A stretch of DNA of 64,000 nt. Origin: Sorghum bicolor (taxonomy: Eukaryota; Streptophyta; Magnoliopsida; Poales; Poaceae). The translations under genes and the position numbers were made by a program. Under the pieces are notes generated by a model, which saw nothing but the letters and a program-made list of their open reading frames with translations, had not been told where the DNA came from and ran no database searches. Where the stretch lies: the NCBI RefSeq assembly GCF_000003195.3, contig NC_012875.2, positions 14,742,512 to 14,806,511 on the forward strand, given 5' to 3'. Below, one piece after another: positions 11,331 to 23,010 of the stretch. Each line of letters opens with the position of its first letter. The first letter of the stretch is position 1.

Positions 11331-11782
11331 GGGTTCCATTCCCATGTTGTTTTGCAGATGGTCATATGTACTATGGTTATTGCATTCACTGCTTGTACCT
11401 AGCAATAGGTGATGACTAGACCAAGGGCGATGGTCACTCTACCTCTTCTTTTGCTGTTGTTGGAATGACCGGACTATGGCACTGTATCAGAATCAGTGTG
11501 TGTGTTATTTTAAAACTATGATGCTTCCGCTACTCTTGAACTTGATTTGTAATAACTTTATTTGAACTCCGATGTAATCTTTGAATGTTGTGAACTGAAT
11601 GTAACTGTGGATGGTGATCGCTGTACTTATTACGATCTTGGATGTATGTATGATTTGTGGTTTGAAATCCTTCGAGATTTCATAGACTACCAGGATTATA
11701 TGGGGTTAAGCTTGACGGCTCAACTGTGCAAATGGTCACTATTAGGCTTAATCTCTTATAATTTGGGCGGTTCTATTACAGC

Positions 11783-11795
11783 TGGCATCGGAGCA
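11783..11795 (+). other. T2 primer binding site (tRNA-Met type)
   Basis: TGGCATCGGAGCA, two bases after the LTR end. It matches the T3 site (62181-62193) at all but one base. Confidence 0.85.
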
Positions 11796-12604
11796 AGGTT
11801 CAGCGGATTACTGTTCATAAGTACATTCTAAAGCAAACTTAAACCGGTTAATGAAAGTTAATTACCTATTAATGGTAATCAAGGTGTTAAAATGAGTTTT
11901 TGGAAAACTACACAATGTGTCAATGGTCATATCCTTTATGCCGAGTTAAGGACTCTAAGGTGGCTAGTTAAGTACTGACTTGGGGGTTGTGCATCATATT
12001 TCTATTTTGTCGCTTATACGGCGTGTAATAGTATGAGTGCCATTCATTTGAGAGGTAATGCATGGATCATTTTCCCCTCTACACCTCGGTAAGTGGGAGC
12101 TATGAGAGCATGATCGGATACACTACCGGTCTCGGGAAGTGTTTTAGGGTGTTGTGTCACGCACGCATATCTTGTGTGCCTATGAACAGTACCACATGTT
12201 GGGTGATTCCATCACGAGAGGCGAGGCCATCACTAGGGCGATGATGTGGGTAGTGGTACGTCACATGCATAGGTGTAGTACCTATGTGTGTGGGGAGTAT
12301 AATTTTAAATTCTTGTTCTGCATGTTAATACTGTGGTTGGGCTGAAATAAGTTTTCTGTAGGTACACTAATCACGTTCTCGCATAGAACGCTAGTTACGT
12401 TATGAGAGAACGTTGTGTGCCACCGCATATACCGATTAGTATTAACTTTTGTTTCTATGTTTTCCAGATCGTAAGTTTCGTGCATGCATCATGTTCATTT
12501 CATATTAATACTTAATTCCTCCCCTTATTTAAATCTGTCCCAATTTCAATTAAAATAAAAAAAGATAGTCCTCAGTCTTACCCAAGGTATTCTATTTTCA
12601 GCAG
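11796..12604 (+). other. T2 leader with two candidate introns
   Basis: Non-coding leader aligning with T3 62194-63110. Candidate intron A runs from CG|GTAAGTG (12089) to TTCTGTAG (12361), 273 bp. Candidate intron B runs from C|GTAAGT (12471) to TTCAGCAG (12604), 134 bp, and ends directly before ATG (12605-12607). The sequence after the second donor, CGTGCATGCATCATG, is shared with T1 and T3. The matching positions in T3 keep the acceptors and one strong donor. Confidence 0.45.
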
Positions 12605-12612
12605 ATGACGTG

Positions 12613-13944
12613 TGTTGACACTTGCTAACACCACTTGAATACTAGTTTGTCATCCCCAGCATGGCACTAGAGTGTACTATGGTATTTATACGCACATAGA
12701 TAAATCCGCAAGCGCACGGATACCGTTGTAGCTTTTATCTGGTTAAAGGTTTTATCATATCCATATGGAAATGGGAGAACTGATCTATGCTCTAACTTAA
12801 CCTAGATAGACAGGTAGGTGTAAATAGGAAAGATGGTAGAATTGAATAAGAACAATATTAAATGTAAGATAACAATGGATGATAATATAGGAATAGAGTG
12901 TAGAGCAATCTAATATATGGGCGATAATAGAATAGAGAGGATAACTAGGGTTTCTCTACTTCAAAGGGGTATGTCTGCCTGTGGCGTACCATAAGTATAA
13001 AACAACACAGAGGATGCTTATACCTAAGGTCCAGGACTCCTACGAGTCCTACTAATGGGAGGTGGACTACAGAGGATAACGTAGCTGTCACCTACGCGGC
13101 CTACCACATGTTCCGGCTAATAGGGGATATCCACAAGTAATCTAGGTCTAAGCACCATGCTTACACCTAAACTACAACTCTCACCTATAGCGTCCTATAG
13201 ATTAAAGTACTCAAAAGAGTTGTGAACCAGAACATACATGGATAGTAATTGCATAATGAAATAAGAAGTAGATTACTAGAGTCATCCCATGAGCAAGCTT
13301 GATAAGAGCTTGACCATGGTGAAGTACAACCAGAGGAAGAACCGACAGGCCGGCCTCTCCTCCAATCCTCCCTCGCTCTCCATCACGCTACTATCTAGAT
13401 CTACTCTAGTTTAGAGAAGAGAGGAGAGCTCTCATCTCCAAACCCTAGCTTTTGCTCTGGCTATGAATAATGAATAGGGATTTTAGAGGTGTCTTCTCTA
13501 GGGGCTAGGGGGCTGCTTATATAGCCCTTCCAAATGATCATGGGCTGTCGGATCAAACCGACCTTAATCGCATGGTTTTCTTTAATCCTTTTGGTCGGTG
13601 GAGCATAATCCGGGAGACTGAGCCTGATTGGCTGCCAGAGCAGGGCGGGTGCCCTAGGGGGGAGGGCGGGCGCCCTGTCCCCGGGCCCGCTCGGCCTCCT
13701 GTTCGTTCCCGTGCCTTCTAGACTCTTCTAGATGATAGAAAATTGGCGCACACGTTAATATCTCTATGTAAACCCGATATGTGGGCCTTTCCTCCATATT
13801 TCCTGACAACCCCTATAGAAATAGACAAACACCAAAACTCGTGGAATTCTGTCAGATAAAACCCTAAGTCTGGGTGGTGGTTGCATTTGGATCCTTTTCT
13901 CTATTTATTTGATGATTATATTTGGTACTTAAGTACCATCAACA
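12613..13944 (-). repeat. D1 3' LTR
   Basis: Bounded by TGTTGACA on the left and ATCAACA on the right. It contains the family's GC-rich paired motifs (GGGCGGGTGCCC and GGGCGGGCGCCC, about 13645-13675). The next bases rightwards, ACTCCCCCATGCTTACC, are the reverse of the family's purine tract, which sets the minus orientation. Confidence 0.8.
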
Positions 13945-15957
13945 ACTCCCCCATGCTTACCTCTTGCTCGTCTCTAAGCAAGGATAGACTCAGTGATGGA
14001 TCAGAAGCTGTTGTAATGCCTTTAAAAGTTGACGGTACACATGCTTTCAAATGAGGTCTCATCTCTGAGTTAGAGTAAACTGTTAAGACTGAAGAGTTAC
14101 TCATTTTACCTTTCACCATGGGGCTTGTAACCGTCACTTGTGTCTTGAGCAGTTAAAAGATAGAACGGTCTAGTCAAGCGCCATGTCTCTTATTCTTGAT
14201 CAGCTATAGCTCAGGAGTTTCTTGCAGATTTTCAAATAAAACTCAGAGATTCCTTTGTATGACTCTCAAATCTCTCTTTTGTGGTATTTCTGGATCCTTA
14301 CCAAGGCACTGATGGTATATGCCTTCTCTCAAAGTATGTGGTATTTTTGGTATGAGGCATAGTGACATTGCCTTCTCTCTCACCCTACTCCAATAAGGTT
14401 TTGATATCTGGAGCTCATAGGTGGGAGATAGAGTATACATACTTACAAGACATTTATTGCATAGTCAAACCATGGATCCAGAGAAACAAGTCAATAAGTC
14501 AAATCAAGATGTGCATGTCTGTCGAGTGAATGGTGTATGGTGATGATGGTGATAACAATGGTGAAAGTCTAATTCTACTTTTGCTCTTTTTAGGGGATCC
14601 ATACCTTGCTTGCACTTTGAAGATTTTTGAGGAGAATGAGATGCTCTATATATATTTTTTTTCTTTTCTGTCAGGTGGGTATCTTGTACCACTAACTCTA
14701 CTGTCAGATACTTGTCCATTTTTACCTCTCGTCTCAGTTTTTCTTTTCTTCGAGCTTCCGGGCACTTGCCCCTTTTTATTTCCACGTATTTTTCTTTTTC
14801 CTTCTCTTTTTTAGAGCACTCACCCTCCTAGAATAATGTAGCAAGTGGAAGTAACCAAAATATCTCGAGCATTTATTTCATAGGGAAAAATAGGAATGGT
14901 ATATCCCGGGCCAGAACTTCTTGTTTCAGAGGGGGAATCAATCAAGGTTGATCAACCATTAACAAGCAATCATAATGTAGGAGGGTTTGGTCAGGGGGAT
15001 GCAGAAATAGTGCTTCAGGATCCATTGCGCGTCCAAGGCCTTTTGATGTTTTTGGCTATTCCCTCCCGGATAGGAGTATAATAATTTTAGGTGAATCTAG
15101 AGATGGAATAGAGTGGCTGTATGTGGATGCGTACTTCTGGAGTAGAAGTAGCATGTATGAGTGAACGTGCAAGTGAATCTTGATTTTAACCGCATGACAA
15201 GCTCCTAAGGGTCTACATAGCTTGACCACACTAAATGCTCATAAGGAGTAAAAACTAAATGTATGGTTCATAGTCTAATAAGCATGTATATATGGCTGTG
15301 GTAGGATTTTAAACTCTCATCATATAGGAACTCATCATTCAACATTTTAAAGATTTTCTAAGATAAAATTCTCTAGAATTCTAGCATCTCTAGGAACAGA
15401 TAAACAGCAACTCAACCATCCCATATCGTATCCATTAACTACTTAGACTTTAGATCAAGAACTCTTCCCACAAGTTTAGGTTTAGAGCAAATCTTAATTC
15501 ATAACAGTCATGCCTAAACTTGAGAGAGATTTCAATTTTGAGAACTAGTCATGGCAGAGCAACTATTCATCATTTCCATGTGAGAGCTTATCATGAGGGT
15601 TCATAGCAAACTTTATTTATTTATTTATTTAGCAAACTAAGCAAAGATATATATAAGCACAAAATCTTTATTTGGGTTTTTATGATTATGCATCTTTTTA
15701 TTATTTGAGTAAAGTATAAACGCGAGTAGAAACACTTAGCTTTATAAATGGGGGTGCTCTCCCCCAAGCTGGATTTTGATGTAATTTCTTCTGATGTAGC
15801 TAGAAGGTGGCGGAGGTGTATTTGAATGTCGGCAGCACCCTGACAACGATTAGGATGTCCTCCGTCTGCTAGTTTTCTTGATCCTTGAATTCTGTGGAGC
15901 TCAAATAGACAACAAAGCTTTGTGGAACTAGTTAAGTGTAAGCATAAATATCTAGCC
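13945..15957 (-). other. D1 non-coding 3' region of A1 type
   Basis: No ORF worth calling. It aligns with the 3' region of A1 (38255-40111, plus strand), including the hairpin GGGCACTTGCCC (14760-14771) and a second purine-tract-like CTCCCCCAAGCT (15759-15770). The ORF beside it is of B/D2 type, so D1 is a chimera joined near 15957. Confidence 0.6.
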
Positions 15958-16728
15958 TTTATTATCGTATAACATATACATTGTGTTCCCCTCTTTTTTT
16001 AGCATCCGAGCTTGCCTAAATGTGTCATAGCCATGATAAATTCGTAACTCGTCAATGAATTCCAATGACGAGTTTTTAGCAAATTGAGACTAGAGGCTAG
16101 ACGAGTGATGAGTGAAGTACAATCGAAAGGTCCTTGAAGACAAGGTATACTAAGCCAATGAGAAACCAAAAGAGTAACAGGTGAAGTGGGTATTTTATTT
16201 ATAGCAGCATAAAGAAGTTGCAAGTCTCCTACTCTTACTTTTCTAATATCATCGCGATGGAAAAGATTGGACCCGAGCCATTTGTGGAACATCCGGAGAG
16301 TAGGATGTTCCATATCACTGGTTCGGGCTTGAACGTAATATTCATCCCTTGAAATCTCTCTCCACAACTAGTGCCTCTCAAAATTAGGCAAGTCGGAGTC
16401 AATGTCCAAGATGCATCTTGAAGAGAAACCGAGATGGTCACTCGATTCTCTCCAAGGCAACATAATGTCCTGTTTGAACATCCAAAAAGCGATTCCCCCT
16501 CATAATATTGCAAATTGCAGAGAAATTCAATGGTGAGAAGACGGGAACCTAGCTCAGTTATGTCCCAAAAGTTTGTCCATCCCACTATCCGGAAAATCAA
16601 GTCAAATTCGGTATCCATACCTGTTTCTTGTAGCAGGATAGGATCAAGAGTGGGGGTGTGAATGAAATCCTTGTTCTTCAGCTGCTGGAAAACTTCTTTC
16701 TCCCTACGGGTCTTCAGTCCAAGGTCTC
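15958..16728 (-). pseudogene. D1 second-ORF fragment (ATHILA ORF-like)
   Basis: Homologous to the middle of B1's second ORF (47732-49288). Recognisable pieces include the block HPTLRMFHKWLG and VRVGDLQLLYAA in one frame and the more N-terminal FIHTPTLDPILLQETGMDTE in another, so there is at least one frameshift. The N terminus is cut off by the D2 LTR at 16728 and the C terminus by the chimeric junction near 15957. Non-functional. Confidence 0.75.
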
Positions 16729-18232
16729 TGTTGACACTTGCTAACACCACTTGAATACTAGGTTGTCATCCCCAACATGGCACTAGAGTGTAGCAAGGTA
16801 TTTATGAATATGAAAGCTCTCTAGAAAATAATCTATTCATTCCGCAAGCGCACAGATAAAATACCTCATTGTAGCATTTCACCAGGAAAAGTATTCTAGG
16901 TATCGTTATTTATATTTTGCTTAAGAGAACGACGAAAGTGGAAAAAGGGGTAAAATCTATCAAGGCATAGACTAGAGATAAACTTGCAATAACATGATTA
17001 CTAATGAGGAACTCATCACACAGTCACTTACTTTGGCAGGGGGTAAGCCATAATAATAAAGATAATGAAATATAAGCTCATGGGTAAATAACACAGCGAT
17101 TAGAAATAGATTACTCCACATAAATGTAAGGTGACGTCGGATTAGCTAGAGAATGGATTTTGAGTATCTACTATCTACTAAGTCACAATCTACTCTAGGC
17201 ATCTACAAGATCATATATAGCATAAAAGACTCTTTATTCATGTATAAGGAACACTGCTAACGTAAATTAGAACATAGCAAGACTTACTCCACAATACAAA
17301 TTCTGCCTGTCCTATCAATGGAGGGTGGACTATATAAGAATCAACGAAGTTGTCACCATCGCGAACTACCACACAACCCAGCCAATAGGATACATTCGCA
17401 GGTAAATAATATCTAAGCACCACGCCCACATATGATCTACCACTTAAATCCCTCGAGTCTAGAGCTAAGCGCTTTGCTAACTTATACATAAACTCATTAT
17501 CAATCATAACTATATCAAATATAGAACTAGAGCAAACTAAGAACATAATAAAAAGAGACATAATGCAATTAGAATAAAGTAGTATAGAAAGATATGAAAT
17601 AATACCAATCTTTATTAATGAAGATCCGAAATCTAGAGCGCTAGGCTCTACTTCTCCAATTCTATCTAATCAATCCTATAGAACTTAAAGGAATTGAGAG
17701 TAGCTAGTTCTAATTCTCTGCGGGAGAGAAGTTCTAAAACCCTAACTTTGATGGCTTCCTCTGATAATGATTTCTCCCCTTCCCTGGGGTGGAGAGGCCT
17801 TGCTTATATGGCCCCCTCAGATGAATTTGGGCCGTCGGATCAAACCGACATAAATCGCACGGTTATTCTTGAAGATTAGAGGCGGTGGAGCACGATCCGC
17901 GAGACATGCCATGATTGGCCACTAGGGCAGGGCGGGCGCCCAAGGGGGGAGGGCGGGTGCCCTGCCCCCAGGCCCGATCAGCCTCCCATTCGTTCCCATG
18001 GCTTCTAGACTCATCTTGATTGAGGAAAATTGCGTGGCACGTAATTATCTCGTTGTAAACCTGACATGTGGGCCTTCTCTCCATATTTTCTGATAACCCC
18101 CTACAGAAATAGACAAACACCAAAGCTCGTGGAATTCTGTTAGATAAAACCCTAATTCTAGATGTTTGGTGCATATCGATCCTTTTCCATGTTTAGTCGA
18201 CGGTTAAATTTAGTACTTAAGGACCGTCAACA
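16729..18232 (-). repeat. D2 3' LTR
   Basis: 1504 bp from TGTTGACACTTGC to GGACCGTCAACA, followed by AACTCCCACAAGCTTACC, the reversed purine tract. Two GC-rich palindromic motifs lie at about 17928-17965. A 107-codon frame (17238-17561) is homologous to one in the B LTRs but differs at many amino acids, so it is probably fortuitous. Confidence 0.8.
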
Positions 18233-19757
18233 AACTCCCACAAGCTTACCCTTTGCTCGTCCCTGAGCAAACAGCTAAACTCAAATGGATCAGGAGTTGT
18301 TTTGATGTTTTCTTTCCTGACAGGCACACATGCTTTCATAAAAATTCTTCCAGATTAGAGTGAAGTGTCATGGAGCTTAGTACCTACACTTAAGTCTTAA
18401 GTAATCGAAAGACAAAATAATTAAGTCAAGCACTATTCCTCCTGTCTATACTTCACCTTTGTTCTGGAGTTTTGCATACGTTTTCAAAATTAAAGCTCAG
18501 AGTTCCCAGCTATGATACTCTCAAATCTCTCTATATATGGTATTTGTGGATCCTTACCAAAAATGTCACTTACCTATAACTAAGGGAATGTTTACGTGGA
18601 GCTCATAGGTGTGAAAAATAGCTCACACATATGTTGTCTAATCGAGCCATGGATCCGAAGGAACTCAACATGTAATTAAATCAAGGTGTGCATGTGTGGT
18701 GGAGTAAATGATAGTAATGGTGAAAATATAAGTAATGATAAAACTTACTTCTCATTGCTCCTCATATTGCTATCTCTCCTCCTCTTTGATCTTTGCTTTG
18801 GGAGAACATGGGCTATCTTCTTTTTTTCAGGTGGGTAGTAAATACCCCTAATTCTACTATTGGACACTTGTCTGTTTTTTCCGCTCAGGTGGGCATCTTT
18901 GTACCACTAATTCTACTCTCGACACTTGTCCATTTTTACCTCTCGTCTCACTCTTTTTATTTCTTTTTCGAGGTTCTGGGCACTTGCCCCTTTTTATTTC
19001 CTTGCATATTTTTGCATAACCCAAGCCTCTTCTGCATTGAATCTTTTTGGAGAGAGAGAATAACAACACTTGGGACAGTGAGTGATAATATTTTTAGCAA
19101 TTTTAATGAATGGTGGTGGATGGTGTAGTAGATGTGTGCTAGTGAATATCTTAATTTAACCACATGAAAAGCTCCTAAGGGTCTACACAGCTTGATCAAA
19201 CTCAATGTGAATATAAGTAGCAAAAGATGTTATGGCTAGTATGGTTGTGGTAGGAATTTTGTCATGCTAGGAACCCATCATGTGATTTGCAAGTTTTCAA
19301 AATAAATCTCCAGAACTTAGTGTAGTAGGAACAAGATAAATAGTAGCTCAAACTTTATATCATGTCCTTCTCTTACCTAGACCTTGGTTTTAGGTTCATG
19401 CTTCCCATAGATAGTAAATTTTAGTTTTAATAATTCCTAGAAGAACTTTAATATAAAAGCTAGGTACTTGAAAACAGAGCAACTGTTCATCATTTCCATC
19501 ATGCATCTTTTTGGTTTTCATTTCCTAGAGATTAAACTTAGCAGGAAAAATAAAGCACACTTATCTACATTCTCTTTTTATTTTGTTTTCATGTTCATAG
19601 AATGCAGTAAATTAAAGCAAGAAAATATTTATTGGGTTTTCTAAGTTTGTTTTCATGAAATAATAAAATAGATAAATAAATAAGAAAAACAAATAAAATC
19701 TTAGTCGGTAAAATGGGGAGGAACTCCCCCAAGCTGGATGTTGCTGTGTCGGTCCTA
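18233..19757 (-). other. D2 non-coding 3' region with conserved hairpins
   Basis: About 1.5 kb without a gene. On the minus strand it holds GGGCAAGTGCCC (18978-18989) and the related GACAAGTGTC (18921-18930), each able to form a short hairpin, spaced as in B2 and A1. Another purine-tract-like ACTCCCCCAAGCT (19723-19735) lies just after the second ORF. Confidence 0.5.
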
Positions 19758-21239
19758 CTAAATGTTCCAGAATCACATCATGGTGGTGATGTTGTCGTTC
19801 ATCATCGTGGTGTCTTGCCTCAGTTCTTGTACTGCAGCGGAATGATATTGGTTCCACTTTTGTTGTTGTTCCAGGAGTCGTCCATGTTCTGCTTGCGTAT
19901 TCTAGATGCCGAGGACGGTGTTGTTGGTGCGGTTGAAGAAGGCGCCGGCCTCGTGGTAGTAGTCGTTCGTGAAAGCATAAGAGGCGTCGGAGTACCGTCC
20001 TGCATCAAATTGGGGCTGGGGCCTGGACCCTGAAGCTCCATATGGATCAGTGGAATACCTGCCCGTACTAAAAGGCGGGTTTGCCCACTGGTGATCTTGG
20101 CCTTCTGGCCACGTCTCCTGTGTCGGCTCATGTGGCTGAGCATGTCGAACCCACGGGTCCCGAAGGACTCGGGGGTTGTAGTTGCGGTAATGTAGGTGCG
20201 CTGCTTCTTCCGGCCCGTGATCAGCGCCATACCAGGTGCGTTCTTGATGGGTGGTCATCCTTTCGGATGCCACTCGCTGTGGAGCTCTCTGGTTTACCGA
20301 TGTCACTGCAATCTCAATCAAATAATTTTGAACGACATAGAGGCCAAGGTTCGGGTTAGGTAACCGAATCTTGCCTTTATTATCGTATAACATATACATT
20401 ACGTTCCCCTCTTTTTTCAGCATCCGAGCTTGCCTAAATGTGTCATAACCATGATAAATTCGTAACTCGTCAATGAATTCCAATGACGAGTTTTCTAGCA
20501 AATTAAGACTAGAGGCTAGACGAGTGATGAGTGAAGTACAACCGAGAGGTCCCTGAAGACTAGGTATACTAAGTCAATGTGAAACCAAAAGAGTAACAGG
20601 TGAAATGGGTATTTTATTTATAGCTACATAAAGAAGTTGTAAGTCTCCTACTCTTACTTTTCTAATATCATCGCGATGGAAAAGATTGTACCCGAGCCAT
20701 TTGTGGAACATCCTAAGAGTGGGGTGTTCCATGTCGCTGGTTCAGGCTTGACTATAAAACTCATCCCTAGATATCTCTCTCTAGAACTGGTGTCTCTCAA
20801 AATTGGGTAAGTCGGAGTCAATGTCTAGGATGCATCTTGAAGAGAAACCGAGATGGTCGCTCAATTCTCTCCAAGACAACATAATGTCCTGTTTGAACAT
20901 CCAAAAAGCGATTCCCCCTCATAATATTGCAAAGTGCAGAGAAATCAAGTCAAATTCGGTATCCATACCTATTTCTTGTAGAAAGATAGGATCAAGAGTG
21001 GGGGTGTGAATGAAATCCTTGCTCTTCAGCTGCTGGAAAACTTCCTTCTCCCTACGGTTCTTCAGTCCAAGGTCTCCTGTCTTGAGGAGAACCTTGACTC
21101 ATGTATCTGATGAAGACGATGGAGCTTGCGGGGGCGTCGGGTCAATGCTCATCTTCGTTTGGTGCGAGGAAAGTCAGGATGAATTCCTCGTACCTATGTT
21201 CTTGAGGGCCTTGCCCGCATTCTTCACCTTCTTGAACAT
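19758..21239 (-). pseudogene. D2 second ORF (ATHILA ORF-like), degenerate
   Basis: Starts MFKKV at 21239 after a CTGCAGG acceptor-like sequence, as in B1 and B2. The best preserved part is 20501-19902 (FIDELRIYHGYDTFRQARML, then a Pro/Gln-rich tail with repeated TYR/TTHQERTWYG style sequence), ending at a premature TAG. About 80 bp is deleted near 20945 relative to D1, and other stops occur upstream. It is the same gene as B1 47732-49288; see that entry for the domain argument. Confidence 0.75.
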
Positions 21240-21552
21240 CCTGCAGAAAGAAGTTGACAGAAACACAACTAGTGGAAAATGTTAAAGGCCAACAGTCTGA
21301 AATGTCAGTAGTCCAGGGGTTAGTTGTCTGAAACAAGTTTTAATTTTGGTGGCACTTCCCCCTAAACTACTTTTAATTCCACTTTGGACAGCAGGATCAC
21401 TACTTAATAATGAACCTTGCTCTCTTACTCCGAGGCTACCAAACTCACTTTCACTCTTCTCTTCCCCTCTACTCTCCTTCTCACTTCACTACTAGAGCTT
21501 CCTTCCCTAGAAATCGAGTGTGCGTGGATTTTCTGGAATGCTTGTGTGATGG

Positions 21553-22889
21553 AGATGGAGGCAGATGTCAATATGGTGTTTATGTTGCCGATGGAGTTCC
21601 TTGCGCCTTTTAGTGATGATGAGGAGGCGGATTTTCCTGATCAGATAACTCAGTTGGCTCTTGATCCGATGACGGCTATCTTTGAAAAGCCCACCGACAA
21701 TGAAAGACAGCATCTTAAAGCTCTGTTTGTCAAAGGTAGGGTTGATGGACAGCCGATGACCAAGATACTTGTTGATGGTGGGGCTGCTATCAATATTATG
21801 CCATATGCAGTCTATCGGAAGCTTGGCAAAGGAGATCAAGATTTGACCAAGACCGGTATGATGTTCAAGGATTTTGAAGGAAATGTGTCTCCAGTCAAGG
21901 GAGCCATATGTGTTGAGTTGACCATCGGCAGCAAAACCTTGTTGACCAGTAAAGGGTGCTTATAATCTGCTATTGGGGAGAGATTGGATTCATGCCAATT
22001 GTTGCATCCCATCCACGATGCACCAATGTCTAGTTCAGTGGGTAGGTGAGAAGATTGAGATTGTCCAAGGAGATTCTTCATATGTCATCGCATCGGCAGA
22101 GGCAGATACTTATGAAAAAACCAGATGCATCTCAGGGGAAGTTTGGGAAAAGGATTTCCTCAAAGTCGCTGATTATGAAATTCCACCAATCCAAGCAGTC
22201 GGTTCTGATGACGAGTCTTAATGGATAGGTTTGCCGATGATGGAAAATTAGGCCAGGGGTTTACATCAGCCGATGATTTGGCAGAAGTAGATATAGGTAA
22301 TGGTGATAGGCTAAGGCTTACGTTTATTAGTGCTAAGTTAGATTTTGAGTGTAAGCAGCAGTTAACCGATTTGTTAAGGAATATAAAGATTGCTTTGCTT
22401 GGGATTATACCGAGATGCCTGGTTTGGACCGATCTATTGTCGAACAAGTTGCCTATCAAACCTGATTTTGGCCGCATCAGCAGCCAGCTCGCTGATGTAA
22501 TCCTAATATTCTTCCTGATATTAAGCCCCAAATAACTAAACTGATCGAAGCTAAATTTATTCGACAATGTCGGTATGCCGAGTGGATTTCAAATGTTATT
22601 GCAGTTTACAAGAAGAATGGGAAGCTTCGTGTCTGTATTGATTTCAGGAATCTTAACAAAGCTACACCGATGGATGGTTATCCAATGCTAGTTGCTGATT
22701 TACTAGTTGATGCTGCAGTAGGACATCAGATTATTAGCTTTATGGATGGCAATGCAGGATATAATCAAATATTCATGGCCGAAGAAGATATTCCAAAGAC
22801 TGCATTTAGATGTCCTAGTCATGTTGGGTTGTTTGAATGGATAGTCATGACCTTTGGTTTGAAAAATGTTGGTGCTACTTATCAGAGGG
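21553..22889 (+). pseudogene. P1: Ty3/gypsy protease and reverse transcriptase fragment
   Basis: Plus-strand remnant of a different element. A retropepsin region is visible with the active site VDGGAAINIMP (about 21773-21805) followed, after a frameshift near 21960, by GRDWIHANCC, the usual second protease motif. A spacer leads to reverse transcriptase motifs AVYKKNGKLRVCIDF (about 22600-22645), FMDGNAGYNQI (about 22740) and FGLKN..ATYQR (about 22853-22887). The frame changes several times. The YxDD motif and everything after it is cut by the LTR of C1 at 22890. The GRDWIH and DGGAAIN forms suggest the Tat lineage, but no LTR is attached. It is the oldest layer of the right-hand onion. Confidence 0.75.
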
Positions 22890-23010
22890 TGTCGAGGGTA
22901 TCGGTAAGGGGTATCCTAACTGATTTACATAACGAGATTACTTATACACAGATCGAGGTCCTCAACTCGACGCTCTGATCGGTCGCATGCACAATCGTCG
23001 ACGGCCGTAG
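22890..23010 (+). repeat. C1 5' LTR, first 121 bp
   Basis: From TGTCGAGGG to CGTAG. The next base is the terminal base of the CRM element; the rest of the LTR resumes after the second CGTAG at 29971-29975. Confidence 0.75.
23006..23010 (+). repeat. CRM target site duplication, left (CGTAG)
   Basis: CGTAG here and again at 29971-29975, immediately outside the two CRM LTRs: a 5 bp duplication as made by Ty3/gypsy integrase. Confidence 0.9.

Larger units (their letters stand above)
9072..11780 (+). repeat. T2 5' LTR, copy 2 (left-truncated)
   Basis: About 2.7 kb ending GGTTCTATTACA at 11780, two bases before a primer site, so this is the 5' LTR of T2. The stretch 9072-10040 matches the T3 LTR middle in places (for example AAATCTGTTGTTTGACACTT in both). 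The start of the LTR is missing, cut at 9072 by copy 1. Otherwise non-coding and A/T-rich. Confidence 0.75.
7361..12612 (+). mobile_element. T2: Tekay-like Ty3/gypsy, LTR pieces, primer site and leader
   Basis: Two homologous LTR segments lie head to tail (7361-9071 and 9072-11780). The second is followed by a tRNA-Met type primer site and about 800 bp of leader. The element is cut by D1 at 12613, just after what aligns with the ORF0 start codon (ATG at 12605). It is the same family as T3: shared LTR blocks, primer site TGGCATCRGAGCA and leader. No gag or pol remains here. Confidence 0.75.
12613..16728 (-). mobile_element. D1: truncated Athila-like non-autonomous element
   Basis: On the minus strand: part of a second ORF (16728-15958), a long non-coding 3' region (15957-13960), a purine tract and a 3' LTR (13944-12613). 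It is inserted in T2 just after the ORF0 start; the 5 bases next to the LTR are ACGTG but the other copy of the duplication is lost. Its right end is cut by the LTR of D2. No polymerase is seen. Confidence 0.75.
16729..21552 (-). mobile_element. D2: truncated Athila-like non-autonomous element
   Basis: Minus strand: leader (21552-21240), second ORF (21239-19758), non-coding 3' region, purine tract and 3' LTR (18232-16729). It aligns with B2 from about 54240 down to 49321. The gag-protease half and the 5' LTR are missing, replaced at about 21552 by the plus-strand fragment P1. It cuts D1 exactly at its LTR terminus. Confidence 0.75.

Noticed and set aside
12603..12612. ATGACGTG near 12605 resembling GATGACGTGTG at 9072 as a possible direct repeat
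   Set aside because: Too short; the contexts differ (ORF0 start versus mid-LTR), and T3 alignment explains the first.
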